DNA from: Methanobacteriota archaeon
Lineage (GTDB): Archaea; Thermoplasmatota; Thermoplasmata; RBG-16-68-12
Direction: 5' to 3'
Length of the DNA stretch: 12,283 bases
Assembly: GCA_005879065.1 (NCBI GenBank)
Contig: VBLU01000064.1
Coordinates: forward strand, 13,321-25,603
The notes under the pieces were generated by a model. That model was not told the origin of the DNA and did no database searches. It was given only the letters and a program-made list of their open reading frames with translations. Below are positions 6,570-11,608 of the stretch, piece after piece; position 1 is the stretch's first letter; each line of letters starts with the position of its first letter. Both the position numbers and the translations under genes were made by a program.

Positions 6570-7121
6570 TTACCCGACATCCACGGAGATGTCCGGACGG
6601 TAGCCCTTCACAATGGTCTCAAGGGCATCGTCTGCAGACTGTCCAATCGCGAAGGCGGAACCCTTGAACGTGGTCCCGCTCGGGTCCACCTGAATCAGCT
6701 GCACGCCGAGGTGGTCGATGCCCGCCAGGAGGACAGATGCGCCGAATGGACGGACGGCGTACATCGTGAACTCATGCAGGTATTCCGACAGGTTCCGCGA
6801 GAGGGTGCCCACATCGATCGGCTCGTCGTAGACGATCCGATGACGCTGGGCGGCGACCCGGACCTGGTCGAGGAGCGTCGTCACGTCGCCGATGTAGCCG
6901 CTCCCCGTCGCCCCGATGTGGTCGTCGACGACGAACACCTTTTCCGCGGGTTCCATGAGCGGCCGGGTGGGCTTCACCTGGCTTGACAGCAGGGCGAAGT
7001 CTTTCGTCTTCAGCCCGAGCGTCGTCGAACCGCGGCTCACGGCTTGGAGGGCGTAGTCGACCTGGACGAGCCGGCCCTCCTGGTTGTAGAAGAACGGCAT
7101 CCGACCCATTTCCGTCGCCAT
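6570..7121 (-). CDS. Short, divergent proteasome alpha-type subunit
   Basis: This 183-residue protein is clearly related to 20S proteasome alpha subunits. The signature helix NQEGRLVQVDYALQAVSRGS (13-32) leads into TTLGLK. Later come AEKVF (Lys61, matching the lysine that receives HbYX tails of activating ATPases), the TGSGYIGDV turn (72-80) and YAVRPFGASVLLAGID (121-136). Two things are unusual. The N-terminal YDR gate motif is missing, with only MGRMPFFY before the helix. The protein also ends at PDISVDVG, roughly 50 residues short of a typical archaeal PsmA, so the last helices and strands of the fold are absent. It lacks a free N-terminal Thr, as alpha subunits do. It lies one base after the beta-subunit stop (TGAGATG), so the two are coupled. 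No coding continuation is visible downstream. Confidence 0.85.
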   Translation of the reverse strand: MATEMGRMPFFYNQEGRLVQVDYALQAVSRGSTTLGLKTKDFALLSSQVKPTRPLMEPAEKVFVVDDHIGATGSGYIGDVTTLLDQVRVAAQRHRIVYDEPIDVGTLSRNLSEYLHEFTMYAVRPFGASVLLAGIDHLGVQLIQVDPSGTTFKGSAFAIGQSADDALETIVKGYRPDISVDVG

Positions 7122-7122
7122 C

Positions 7123-7707
7123 TCAGTTCGCCTCCAAGGAATGGCCGTTCGGAATCGCGAGGACGTCCACGCCGTTCCCGCTGCCCGGATCGCGTTCCAT
7201 CGCCGCGCGGACCGCGGCCTCCGCGAGCTTCCTCGCCTCTTCGAGCGAGAATTCCTTGCGGAACCCCTGTTCGAGCACGCCGTATGCGATCGGCGAGCCG
7301 CTCCCCGAGGACATGAAGTCCTCCGAGGTGATCGCCCCGCTCATGTCGCTCGTGTACACGTGGGCCCCTTCCTGGTCGACGCCCGCGACGACGAGTTCCA
7401 CGTAGAACGGGTTGTACGACTTCATGCTCGAATACACGATGTTCGAGATCAGCTTCGCGCTCTCTTTCACGGACAGCGGGTAGCCGCGACGCAACGCGAG
7501 CAGCCGACGTTCGGCCTTCGCGAGGTTCACGAGGTACTCCGCGTCCGACATTGCCCCGGCGATCGCCACCGCGGTCGCGCCATCGAGGGAGAAGATCTTC
7601 TGGACCACCTTGGATCCGACGAAGAACCCCTTCGAGGCGCGCTTGTCCGCCGCGAGGACGACGCCGTCCTTGCTTCGTATTCCGACCGTTGTGGTCATTC
7701 TAGGCAC
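7123..7707 (-). CDS. psmB: Proteasome beta subunit, catalytically complete
   Basis: This 194-residue Ntn-hydrolase is the peptidase subunit of a 20S proteasome. Numbering from the Thr after MPRM, it has Thr1 (TTTVGIRSKDG), Asp17 (AADKRAS) and Lys33 (VVQKIF). Gly47 is in AIAGAMSD. The Ser of SSGSGSP and the RDPGSGNGVD block supply the remaining Ser/Asp/Ser active-site residues. The catalytic set therefore appears complete. The propeptide is only four residues if translation starts at the GTG at 7707. With the in-frame ATG at 7698, Thr1 directly follows the initiator Met and could be exposed by methionine removal alone. The gene precedes a divergent alpha-type gene in the same operon, beta first. 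Confidence 0.93.
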   Translation of the reverse strand: MPRMTTTVGIRSKDGVVLAADKRASKGFFVGSKVVQKIFSLDGATAVAIAGAMSDAEYLVNLAKAERRLLALRRGYPLSVKESAKLISNIVYSSMKSYNPFYVELVVAGVDQEGAHVYTSDMSGAITSEDFMSSGSGSPIAYGVLEQGFRKEFSLEEARKLAEAAVRAAMERDPGSGNGVDVLAIPNGHSLEAN

Positions 7708-7732
7708 CTGGGCCTCTAATGACGGCGGTCGG

Positions 7733-7747
7733 GTATGTTGACTCGAA
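7733..7747 (+). repeat. 15-bp intergenic motif, copy 1
   Basis: GTATGTTGACTCGAA is repeated exactly, in the same orientation, at 10241-10255. This copy lies 26 bp upstream of the psmB GTG start, which is on the minus strand. The flanks do not match beyond the 15 bases. A regulator-binding site is one reading; chance is another. Confidence 0.7.
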
Positions 7748-8041
7748 GGCCCAAAGGCTGGTCACGGGGCCGAGGGAACGAGCCGCGGACGAGTCTCGAT
7801 GCCGCAAGAGTTCCCCCGCCACACTAGGGACCTGAGGCCGCGGCCCTTCCCCGGAAAGCCGACTCGATCTTCGGGCGACATGCTCGCCGGGGATGAATGC
7901 ATGACTTTGATCGCTGGTTCTCGATCCAAAACAGCTTCGCCCGGAGGGCCTGACGGGCTATGCCCTTCGAGTCATCTGTTGAGGGAAACGCGCGTAGTTT
8001 TGAGCGGAGGCAGGCAGTCCGAATCCCTCCCGGCCGAAAGC

Positions 8042-8079
8042 GATATAGCGACCGTGAGACATATTTCGGCCAGGGGGTG
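8042..8079 (+). promoter_or_regulatory. Possible promoter and Shine-Dalgarno of the surface-protein gene
   Basis: GATATAGC (near 8042-8049) and CATATTTC (8060-8067) are the only A/T-rich patches before the ATG at 8097. A purine-rich GGGGGTG follows at 8073-8079. The first box would give a short leader carrying that site; the second a leader of about 9 nt. Confidence 0.4.
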
Positions 8080-8096
8080 CTCGGGGGGTTGCCACG

Positions 8097-8483
8097 ATGA
8101 GATCGTCGTTTCCCCGAATCGTGGCTGTCGCTGGGCTGTTGGTGCTCGTGGTCCTCTCATCGTTGGCGTGGGCAGGTCCCCGGGAGATTAGTTCGGGCGG
8201 GGCGAAGATCGGGGAAAACCAATCGACTGAAGGTTTCGCGGCCTCGGCTCTGACAGTGGACTCGGGGGGCGGCACGGTCGTGGCCACGATTCCCGTCGGG
8301 GGGAATCCCGCTGGGGTGGCGTACAACAGCGGGAACGGGTACGTCTATGTGACTAACCCGTTCTCGGACATCGTCAGCGTGATCAACGGGACGACTGTCG
8401 TGGCGACGGTTCCAGTCGAGTACAATCCCTCGGGCGTTGCGTACGACAGCGGGAACGGGTACGTCTACGTGGCAAACGTGTGA
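8097..8483 (+). pseudogene. Secreted YVTN beta-propeller surface protein, 5' part, interrupted by a frameshift
   Basis: This 128-codon frame carries the start of a secreted propeller protein. It has a clear signal peptide: MRSSFPR, then VAVAGLLVLVVLSSLAWA, with likely cleavage after AWA. Blade 1 and most of blade 2 follow, each with VVATxPV, a G-V-A-Y-[ND]-S-GNGYVYV core and VSVI. The frame ends in TGA inside blade 2, just after YVYVANV. The rest of that same blade continues without loss in the frame opening at 8480, so the two frames are parts of one gene. Treating the second TG of GTGTGA (8478-8483) as an insertion restores one frame reading YVYVANVTNSDSQTVSVI. As it stands the product would be a secreted stub of under two blades. 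A sequencing error, a real mutation or recoding cannot be told apart here. Confidence 0.8.
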
Positions 8484-8986
8484 CGAACTCTGACTCGCAG
8501 ACAGTCAGCGTGATCTCCGGGACGGTCGTCGTCGCGACAGTTCCGGTCGGGGATGGTCCCAGTGGGGTGGCGTACGACAGCGGGAACGGGTACGTCTACG
8601 TTTCGAACTATTTCTCAAGCAACGTCAGCGTGATCGACGGGACGACGAACACGGTAGTGGCGACGGTCCCCGTGGGGTACCTTCCCAGGGGCGTGGCGTA
8701 CGATAGCGAGAACATGTACGTCTACGTGGCGGACTACGGCTCGAACAACGTCAGCGTGATCGACGGGACGACTGTCGTGGCGACGGTCCCAGTCGGAACC
8801 CTTCCCGGTGCCCTGGCGTACGATGGTGGGAACGGCTTCGTTTATGTGGCAAATTTCGGCTCATACTACTATAGCTCATCCAACGTCAGCGTGATCTCCG
8901 GGACAGTCGTCGTCGCGACAGTTCCCGTCGGGAACTGTCCCGACGGGGTGGCGTATGACAGCGGAAACGGGTACCTCTACGTTTCG
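8316..8986 (+). repeat. Six near-identical propeller-blade DNA repeats
   Basis: A core resembling GTGGCGTACGACAGCGGGAA recurs at about 8316, 8436, 8567, 8693, 8813 and 8948. Similarity is high at DNA level, not only in protein. Spacings are 120, 131, 126, 120 and 135 bp. All are multiples of three except the 131, which marks the 2-nt frame break between the second and third copies. Such repeats favour slippage, recombination and assembly error. Confidence 0.88.
8478..8483 (+). other. Frame-break site inside propeller blade 2
   Basis: The sequence is GTGTGA. Frame 0 reads GTG TGA and stops; the second frame reads GTG ACG from 8480. Removing one TG gives GTGACG and a continuous blade. The 131-bp spacing of the flanking blade cores (129 plus 2) independently points to a 2-nt insertion, equivalent to a -1 shift. 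Confidence 0.8.
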
Positions 8987-10009
8987 AACTACTGCTCGGG
9001 CACCGTGAGCGTGATTTCCGCCGTCGAGCAACCCAGCTTCGATTTCAGCCTCTCCTCTCCATCGCCTGGTTCTATCTCCTTTGTTCGGGGCGATACGAGT
9101 CCCTCGTCCTCGATCACCGCTACTCTCACCACCGGTTCCGCGGTTCCGGTAACCATCACCGCTTCGGATCTTCCGGATGGTGTCACAGCGTACTTCACGA
9201 ACAACCCGTGCAGTCCAACCTGCACCGTCAGCGTCTCCTTCACCGCAACCGAATCCGTCCCCACGGGCACCGTTACGGTCTCGATTAATGTGACCGGCGG
9301 TGGTCGATCCCACTCCGTATCCCTCCAGCTAACGGTTACAGCGGCATTCGGCTTCTTCCTCTCAACCCCCTCCCCGAGCAGCCTCATCGTCGTTCAGGGC
9401 GGAACGAGTCCTTCATCGTCGATTACGGCGACCTTAGTCGACGGTGCAGCCACTTCCACAGATGTCACCTTCACTGCATCTCCCCTCCCAACAGGCATCA
9501 CGGCAATCTTCACGAACAACCCCTGCAGTCCGACGTGTACCGTCACGGTAGGATTCTCGGCGACGCCGTCCCCAATCATGGACAACGTCACCACCTCAAT
9601 CTCAATCGTTGCCGCTGGTGGGGGTTCATATTATTCTGTCGCCATTTCCCTCATGGTCCGCGCGCTCTCCGTTTCGGCGTCCTCGCCGTCCGGCTTGACC
9701 TGCACCCTTCCATCGAGCGTGAGCTTCGGCAGCTCACCTCAGGCCGCAACCCTATCGTGCGGGGCCACCGCCGCCGGTGATTATGCGGTCACTGTGACGG
9801 GGACGAGCGGTTCTCTCACCCATACGACATCGAGCATCCTATTCCACGTGGTCGCTGCTTCGTCGCCGCCTCCTTCGTTCCTCGGCCTCCCTGCTCCGGA
9901 AGGGTACGCACTGCTGGCAGGAATTTCGATCGCAGTGGTCGCCATTGGAGTCGTGTTGACCCTACGTCGTGTTCGCCCGAAGGGGGGCTCGCCCCCAAGG
10001 CCGTCCTGA
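8480..10009 (+). CDS. YVTN beta-propeller and Ig-like surface protein, 3' part, membrane-anchored
   Basis: This 509-residue frame holds the remainder of blade 2 and four further YVTN-type blades (to about residue 181). Two tandem Ig-like repeats follow (about 187-287 and 290-394), each with a SPSSSITATL strand and a near-identical FTNNPCSPTCTV motif whose cysteines could pair. A third beta domain (about 396-458) has another cysteine pair (LTCTL and LSCGA). After a Ser/Pro linker, one membrane helix (about 476-495, ALLAGISIAVVAIGVVLTL) is followed by a basic tail (RRVRPKGG), placing the bulk outside the cell. Its own start, the GTG at 8480, overlaps the upstream TGA by 4 bp, so coupled re-initiation is formally possible. 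The product would then lack a signal peptide and begin mid-blade. A surface, adhesion or S-layer-associated role is inferred. Confidence 0.88.
   Translation: MTNSDSQTVSVISGTVVVATVPVGDGPSGVAYDSGNGYVYVSNYFSSNVSVIDGTTNTVVATVPVGYLPRGVAYDSENMYVYVADYGSNNVSVIDGTTVVATVPVGTLPGALAYDGGNGFVYVANFGSYYYSSSNVSVISGTVVVATVPVGNCPDGVAYDSGNGYLYVSNYCSGTVSVISAVEQPSFDFSLSSPSPGSISFVRGDTSPSSSITATLTTGSAVPVTITASDLPDGVTAYFTNNPCSPTCTVSVSFTATESVPTGTVTVSINVTGGGRSHSVSLQLTVTAAFGFFLSTPSPSSLIVVQGGTSPSSSITATLVDGAATSTDVTFTASPLPTGITAIFTNNPCSPTCTVTVGFSATPSPIMDNVTTSISIVAAGGGSYYSVAISLMVRALSVSASSPSGLTCTLPSSVSFGSSPQAATLSCGATAAGDYAVTVTGTSGSLTHTTSSILFHVVAASSPPPSFLGLPAPEGYALLAGISIAVVAIGVVLTLRRVRPKGGSPPRPS
9194..9547 (+). repeat. Two tandem Ig-like domain repeats sharing a near-identical DNA segment
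   Basis: TTCACGAACAACCC followed by a TGCAGTCC core occurs at 9194 and again at 9509, 315 bp apart, encoding FTNNPCSPTCTV in both domains. The surrounding domains match more loosely in protein. This points to an internal duplication of about 105 residues with the cysteine loop kept. Confidence 0.8.
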
Positions 10010-10055
10010 CGATTGCCGTTGCCACCGGCTCGGAGAGTTGTCTTGAGTACGTGGA

Positions 10056-10064
10056 AGAGGAGGT
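10056..10064 (+). promoter_or_regulatory. Very strong Shine-Dalgarno before a 23-codon ORF
   Basis: AGAGGAGGT lies 6 nt before the ATG at 10071. It is one of the two best anti-Shine-Dalgarno matches I noticed in the window, yet it precedes no long gene. Confidence 0.6.
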
Positions 10065-10070
10065 AAGCCC

Positions 10071-10142
10071 ATGAGTCCGCACCTAAGGCCATGCACCGCT
10101 GCCGCGGTTTTGGTACTGAGACAAACACTCCAGGGCAGATAG
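10071..10142 (+). CDS. Possible 23-residue small protein
   Basis: The ORF runs from ATG to TAG and encodes a peptide starting MSPHLRPCTAAAVLVLRQ and ending TLQGR. It has one cysteine, a short hydrophobic core (AAAVLVL) and basic ends. The only evidence for translation is the AGGAGGT Shine-Dalgarno at ideal spacing. I do not recognise the peptide. It could be a real small protein, a leader peptide, or a decayed gene start. It may be co-transcribed with the surface-protein gene ending 61 bp before it, since I see no terminator between them. Confidence 0.35.
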   Translation: MSPHLRPCTAAAVLVLRQTLQGR

Positions 10143-10177
10143 AAATACGCGCGACCCGTTCGGCCTGCTCAACAAAA

Positions 10178-10194
10178 TCGAATTGCGAATTCGA
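10178..10194. repeat. Perfect 7-bp inverted repeat with 3-nt spacer
   Basis: TCGAATT-GCG-AATTCGA is a perfect dyad. An overlapping looser pair, TTCGAG and CTCGAA about 12 nt apart, follows at 10190-10212. Dyads of this size are typical of dimeric regulator sites. It lies about 130 bp before the AhpD-like gene. Confidence 0.6.
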
Positions 10195-10240
10195 GGCACA
10201 TGGTCGTCTCGAACCTCGCGGTCCCTCTGTCGTGGGTTAA

Positions 10241-10255
10241 GTATGTTGACTCGAA
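10241..10255 (+). repeat. 15-bp intergenic motif, copy 2
   Basis: This is an exact copy of GTATGTTGACTCGAA at 7733-7747, directly after a TTAA and about 67 bp before the start of the AhpD-like gene. If the adjacent TTAAGTAT serves as a TATA box, the motif overlaps the promoter core. Confidence 0.7.
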
Positions 10256-10306
10256 TACCGCGTCCGCAGACACATTATGCCAGGGTTGGCGATAGGGGCG
10301 GGACGA

Positions 10307-10313
10307 TAAGGAG
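10307..10313 (+). promoter_or_regulatory. Shine-Dalgarno of the AhpD-like gene
   Basis: AAGGAGA lies 8 nt before the ATG at 10322 and supports that start. Confidence 0.6.
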
Positions 10314-10321
10314 ACGGGACG

Positions 10322-10894
10322 ATGAGACTGGATCCGATCGAGAAGCCCAAGGGATTCATCGCGCGAATGGCCTACTGGGGGACGCGCCGTCGGTTCGGGA
10401 AGGTGATGACTCCGATGAAGGTCATCCTCGCGCGGATGCCGGGGTCGCTGCGATTCAGCAACGCGATCGCCAAATTCGAGCTGAACGGTATCCGGCTCGA
10501 ACCCACCCTCCATTACATGCTGGGGGTCCTCGCTTCCATGATCAACGGGTGCGACTTCTGTACAGACCTCGGGCGGTCCATGGCGATCCGCGAACACCTC
10601 GGCATGGAGAAGTTCAGCGCGCTGTCCGAGTACCGGACCAACCCGCTCTTCTCCCCTCGGGAGCGAGCAGCGCTGGCGTACGCGGAGGAGGCAACGCGCA
10701 ACCGGCGAGTCTCCGACGCCACGTTCGAGGAGCTCAGGAAGCACTTCAGCGAGGAGGAGATCGCCGAGATCACTTGGGTGAACGCCATCGAGAATTACTA
10801 CAATCTTCTGAACATCCCGCTCGAAATCGGATCCGACGGCTTCTGTGCGATTGTTCAGGCACGGAACGATGACAGGGTCGATTCCGCCTCTTGA
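10322..10894 (+). CDS. AhpD/carboxymuconolactone-decarboxylase-like protein
   Basis: This 190-residue helical protein belongs to the AhpD-like/CMD superfamily. The core is MLGVLASMINGCDFCTDLGR, with the C-x2-C pair at Cys77 and Cys80. The later block SPRERAALAYAEEATRN, then VSDATFEELRKHFSEEEIAE (130-149) and NAIENYYNLLNIPLEI, is typical of the family's second half. In the peroxidase AhpD the pair sits in an E-x11-C-x2-C-x3-H arrangement. Here Tyr65 occupies the Glu position and Gly84 the His position, so only the two cysteines of that relay are kept. The protein may be redox-active through the disulfide, but peroxidase activity is doubtful. It starts at an ATG behind AAGGAGA and converges on a winged-helix regulator gene 29 bp downstream. 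Confidence 0.85.
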   Translation: MRLDPIEKPKGFIARMAYWGTRRRFGKVMTPMKVILARMPGSLRFSNAIAKFELNGIRLEPTLHYMLGVLASMINGCDFCTDLGRSMAIREHLGMEKFSALSEYRTNPLFSPRERAALAYAEEATRNRRVSDATFEELRKHFSEEEIAEITWVNAIENYYNLLNIPLEIGSDGFCAIVQARNDDRVDSAS

Positions 10895-10923
10895 GCCGCG
10901 GCCTCGAAAGCGGGCCGGCCGAC

Positions 10924-11514
10924 TCAGCCGCTGATTCCCGAAAACGGCTCGCGTGAGACTTCTCGAACGATGTGCTGGAACAACTGATGACCAAGGCGTG
11001 CGGCGTCGTCCAGCCGATCGGGAGAGGCAACTTTCGCGCTGACCACGAGTTGTCCCGGTCGGATGAACGTTTCAAGTCGAATCGTATCGTCTTCGAGCGC
11101 CCATGCAAGGCGCATGCCATCCGCGAACTCGGAGAGGCCGTACCACCGCAAGGGCCCGATCCAGGCTCCTCGCAGCCCTTGGACAAGTCCTCGCAGGTCC
11201 AGGTTCGCGGGGAGGTAGGTCTGGAGGATGATGACACCCGGTTCCTCGGAAGGGAGGCTGCCCGGACTCAGGACCTGCATTGCGCGAGGGGTCACGCGGT
11301 ATCCAAGATCCGTATGCTCCACCAGGTTATCGTCCGCGAGGCGATGAAGCGCCCGGGAAAGTTGTTCGGGGTGGATCCCGAGCCGCCGTCGCAATCCCTG
11401 GAACGCAACCTGAGACGACGGATCTTGTGACAGGAATTCAAGGACCTCTCGGTCGTGTTCGCGCAAGTCGAGCGAGGCAGGTTCGATCCGAGGTCCGCCG
11501 CCCTCTGGCACCAT
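10924..11514 (-). CDS. Winged-helix transcriptional regulator with unrecognised C-terminal domain
   Basis: This 196-residue protein has an N-terminal winged helix-turn-helix (about residues 13-70). It contains a helix LREHDREVLEFLSQ, a QLSRALHRLADDNLVEHTD recognition segment, and a wing with GYRVTPRAMQVL. After an acidic Pro/Ser linker, a C-terminal domain of about 100 residues (from PGVIILQTYLPANLDLRGLV) has alternating strands and helices that look like a ligand-binding or dimerisation fold; I cannot name its family. The frame extends to 11667, but the added residues are Arg-rich and unlike a protein. The ATG at 11514 also lies about 32 bp after a TATA-like box, giving a nearly leaderless transcript. 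The target is unknown; the convergent AhpD-like gene and its dyad-containing upstream region are candidates. Confidence 0.82.
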   Translation of the reverse strand: MVPEGGGPRIEPASLDLREHDREVLEFLSQDPSSQVAFQGLRRRLGIHPEQLSRALHRLADDNLVEHTDLGYRVTPRAMQVLSPGSLPSEEPGVIILQTYLPANLDLRGLVQGLRGAWIGPLRWYGLSEFADGMRLAWALEDDTIRLETFIRPGQLVVSAKVASPDRLDDAARLGHQLFQHIVREVSREPFSGISG

Positions 11515-11541
11515 CGACAGGCGCTCACGACGTCGGCGACG

Positions 11542-11549
11542 GATAAATC
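11542..11549 (-). promoter_or_regulatory. TATA-like box for the winged-helix regulator
   Basis: On the minus strand this is GATTTATC. It is centred about 32 bp before the ATG at 11514, so transcription would begin about 6 nt before the start codon. It is among the best archaeal TATA matches in the window. Confidence 0.5.
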
Positions 11550-11608
11550 TGCGTCGGCCAGAATCGAAAGGAAGAAAGGTGACGAACGATGATCGGCCGC
11601 CGCAGGTC

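Larger units (their letters stand above)
7708..8096. other. Intergenic region between divergent psmB and the surface-protein gene
   Basis: This 389-bp gap holds the upstream regions of two divergent genes. I see a weak TATA-like ATTAGA on the minus strand near 7718-7723, a 15-bp motif at 7733-7747 that recurs at 10241, and TATA-like spots near 8042-8049 and 8060-8067 before the surface-protein gene. A 130-codon frame from 7799 runs through it into the next gene, but its composition is not protein-like. No RNA gene is convincing. Confidence 0.5.
10010..10321. other. Gene-poor region between the surface-protein gene and the AhpD-like gene
   Basis: This 312-bp stretch contains a 23-codon ORF behind a strong Shine-Dalgarno (10056-10142), an inverted repeat (10178-10194) and copy 2 of the 15-bp motif (10241-10255). 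Next to that copy is a TATA-like TTAAGTAT (10237-10244). No T-run terminator is visible after 10009. A 230-codon plus-strand frame starts at 10183 but is an out-of-frame shadow of the next gene. Confidence 0.6.

Noticed and set aside
7880..7930. Possible tRNA T-arm (GGTTCTCGATCC)
   Set aside because: The flanking bases do not form a T-stem, and no matching acceptor, D or anticodon arms are present.
7799..8191. 130-codon frame in the gap before the surface-protein gene
   Set aside because: It has a low-complexity Arg/Gly/Ser/Pro composition and overlaps the signal-peptide start of a better gene.
8316..8986. Regularly spaced repeats as a CRISPR array
   Set aside because: The repeats lie in frame in a coding region and encode propeller blades; spacers are also similar to each other, unlike CRISPR spacers.
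10183..10872. 229-codon plus-strand frame overlapping the AhpD-like gene
   Set aside because: Most of it is a frame-shifted reading of the AhpD-like gene, and its start has no Shine-Dalgarno.
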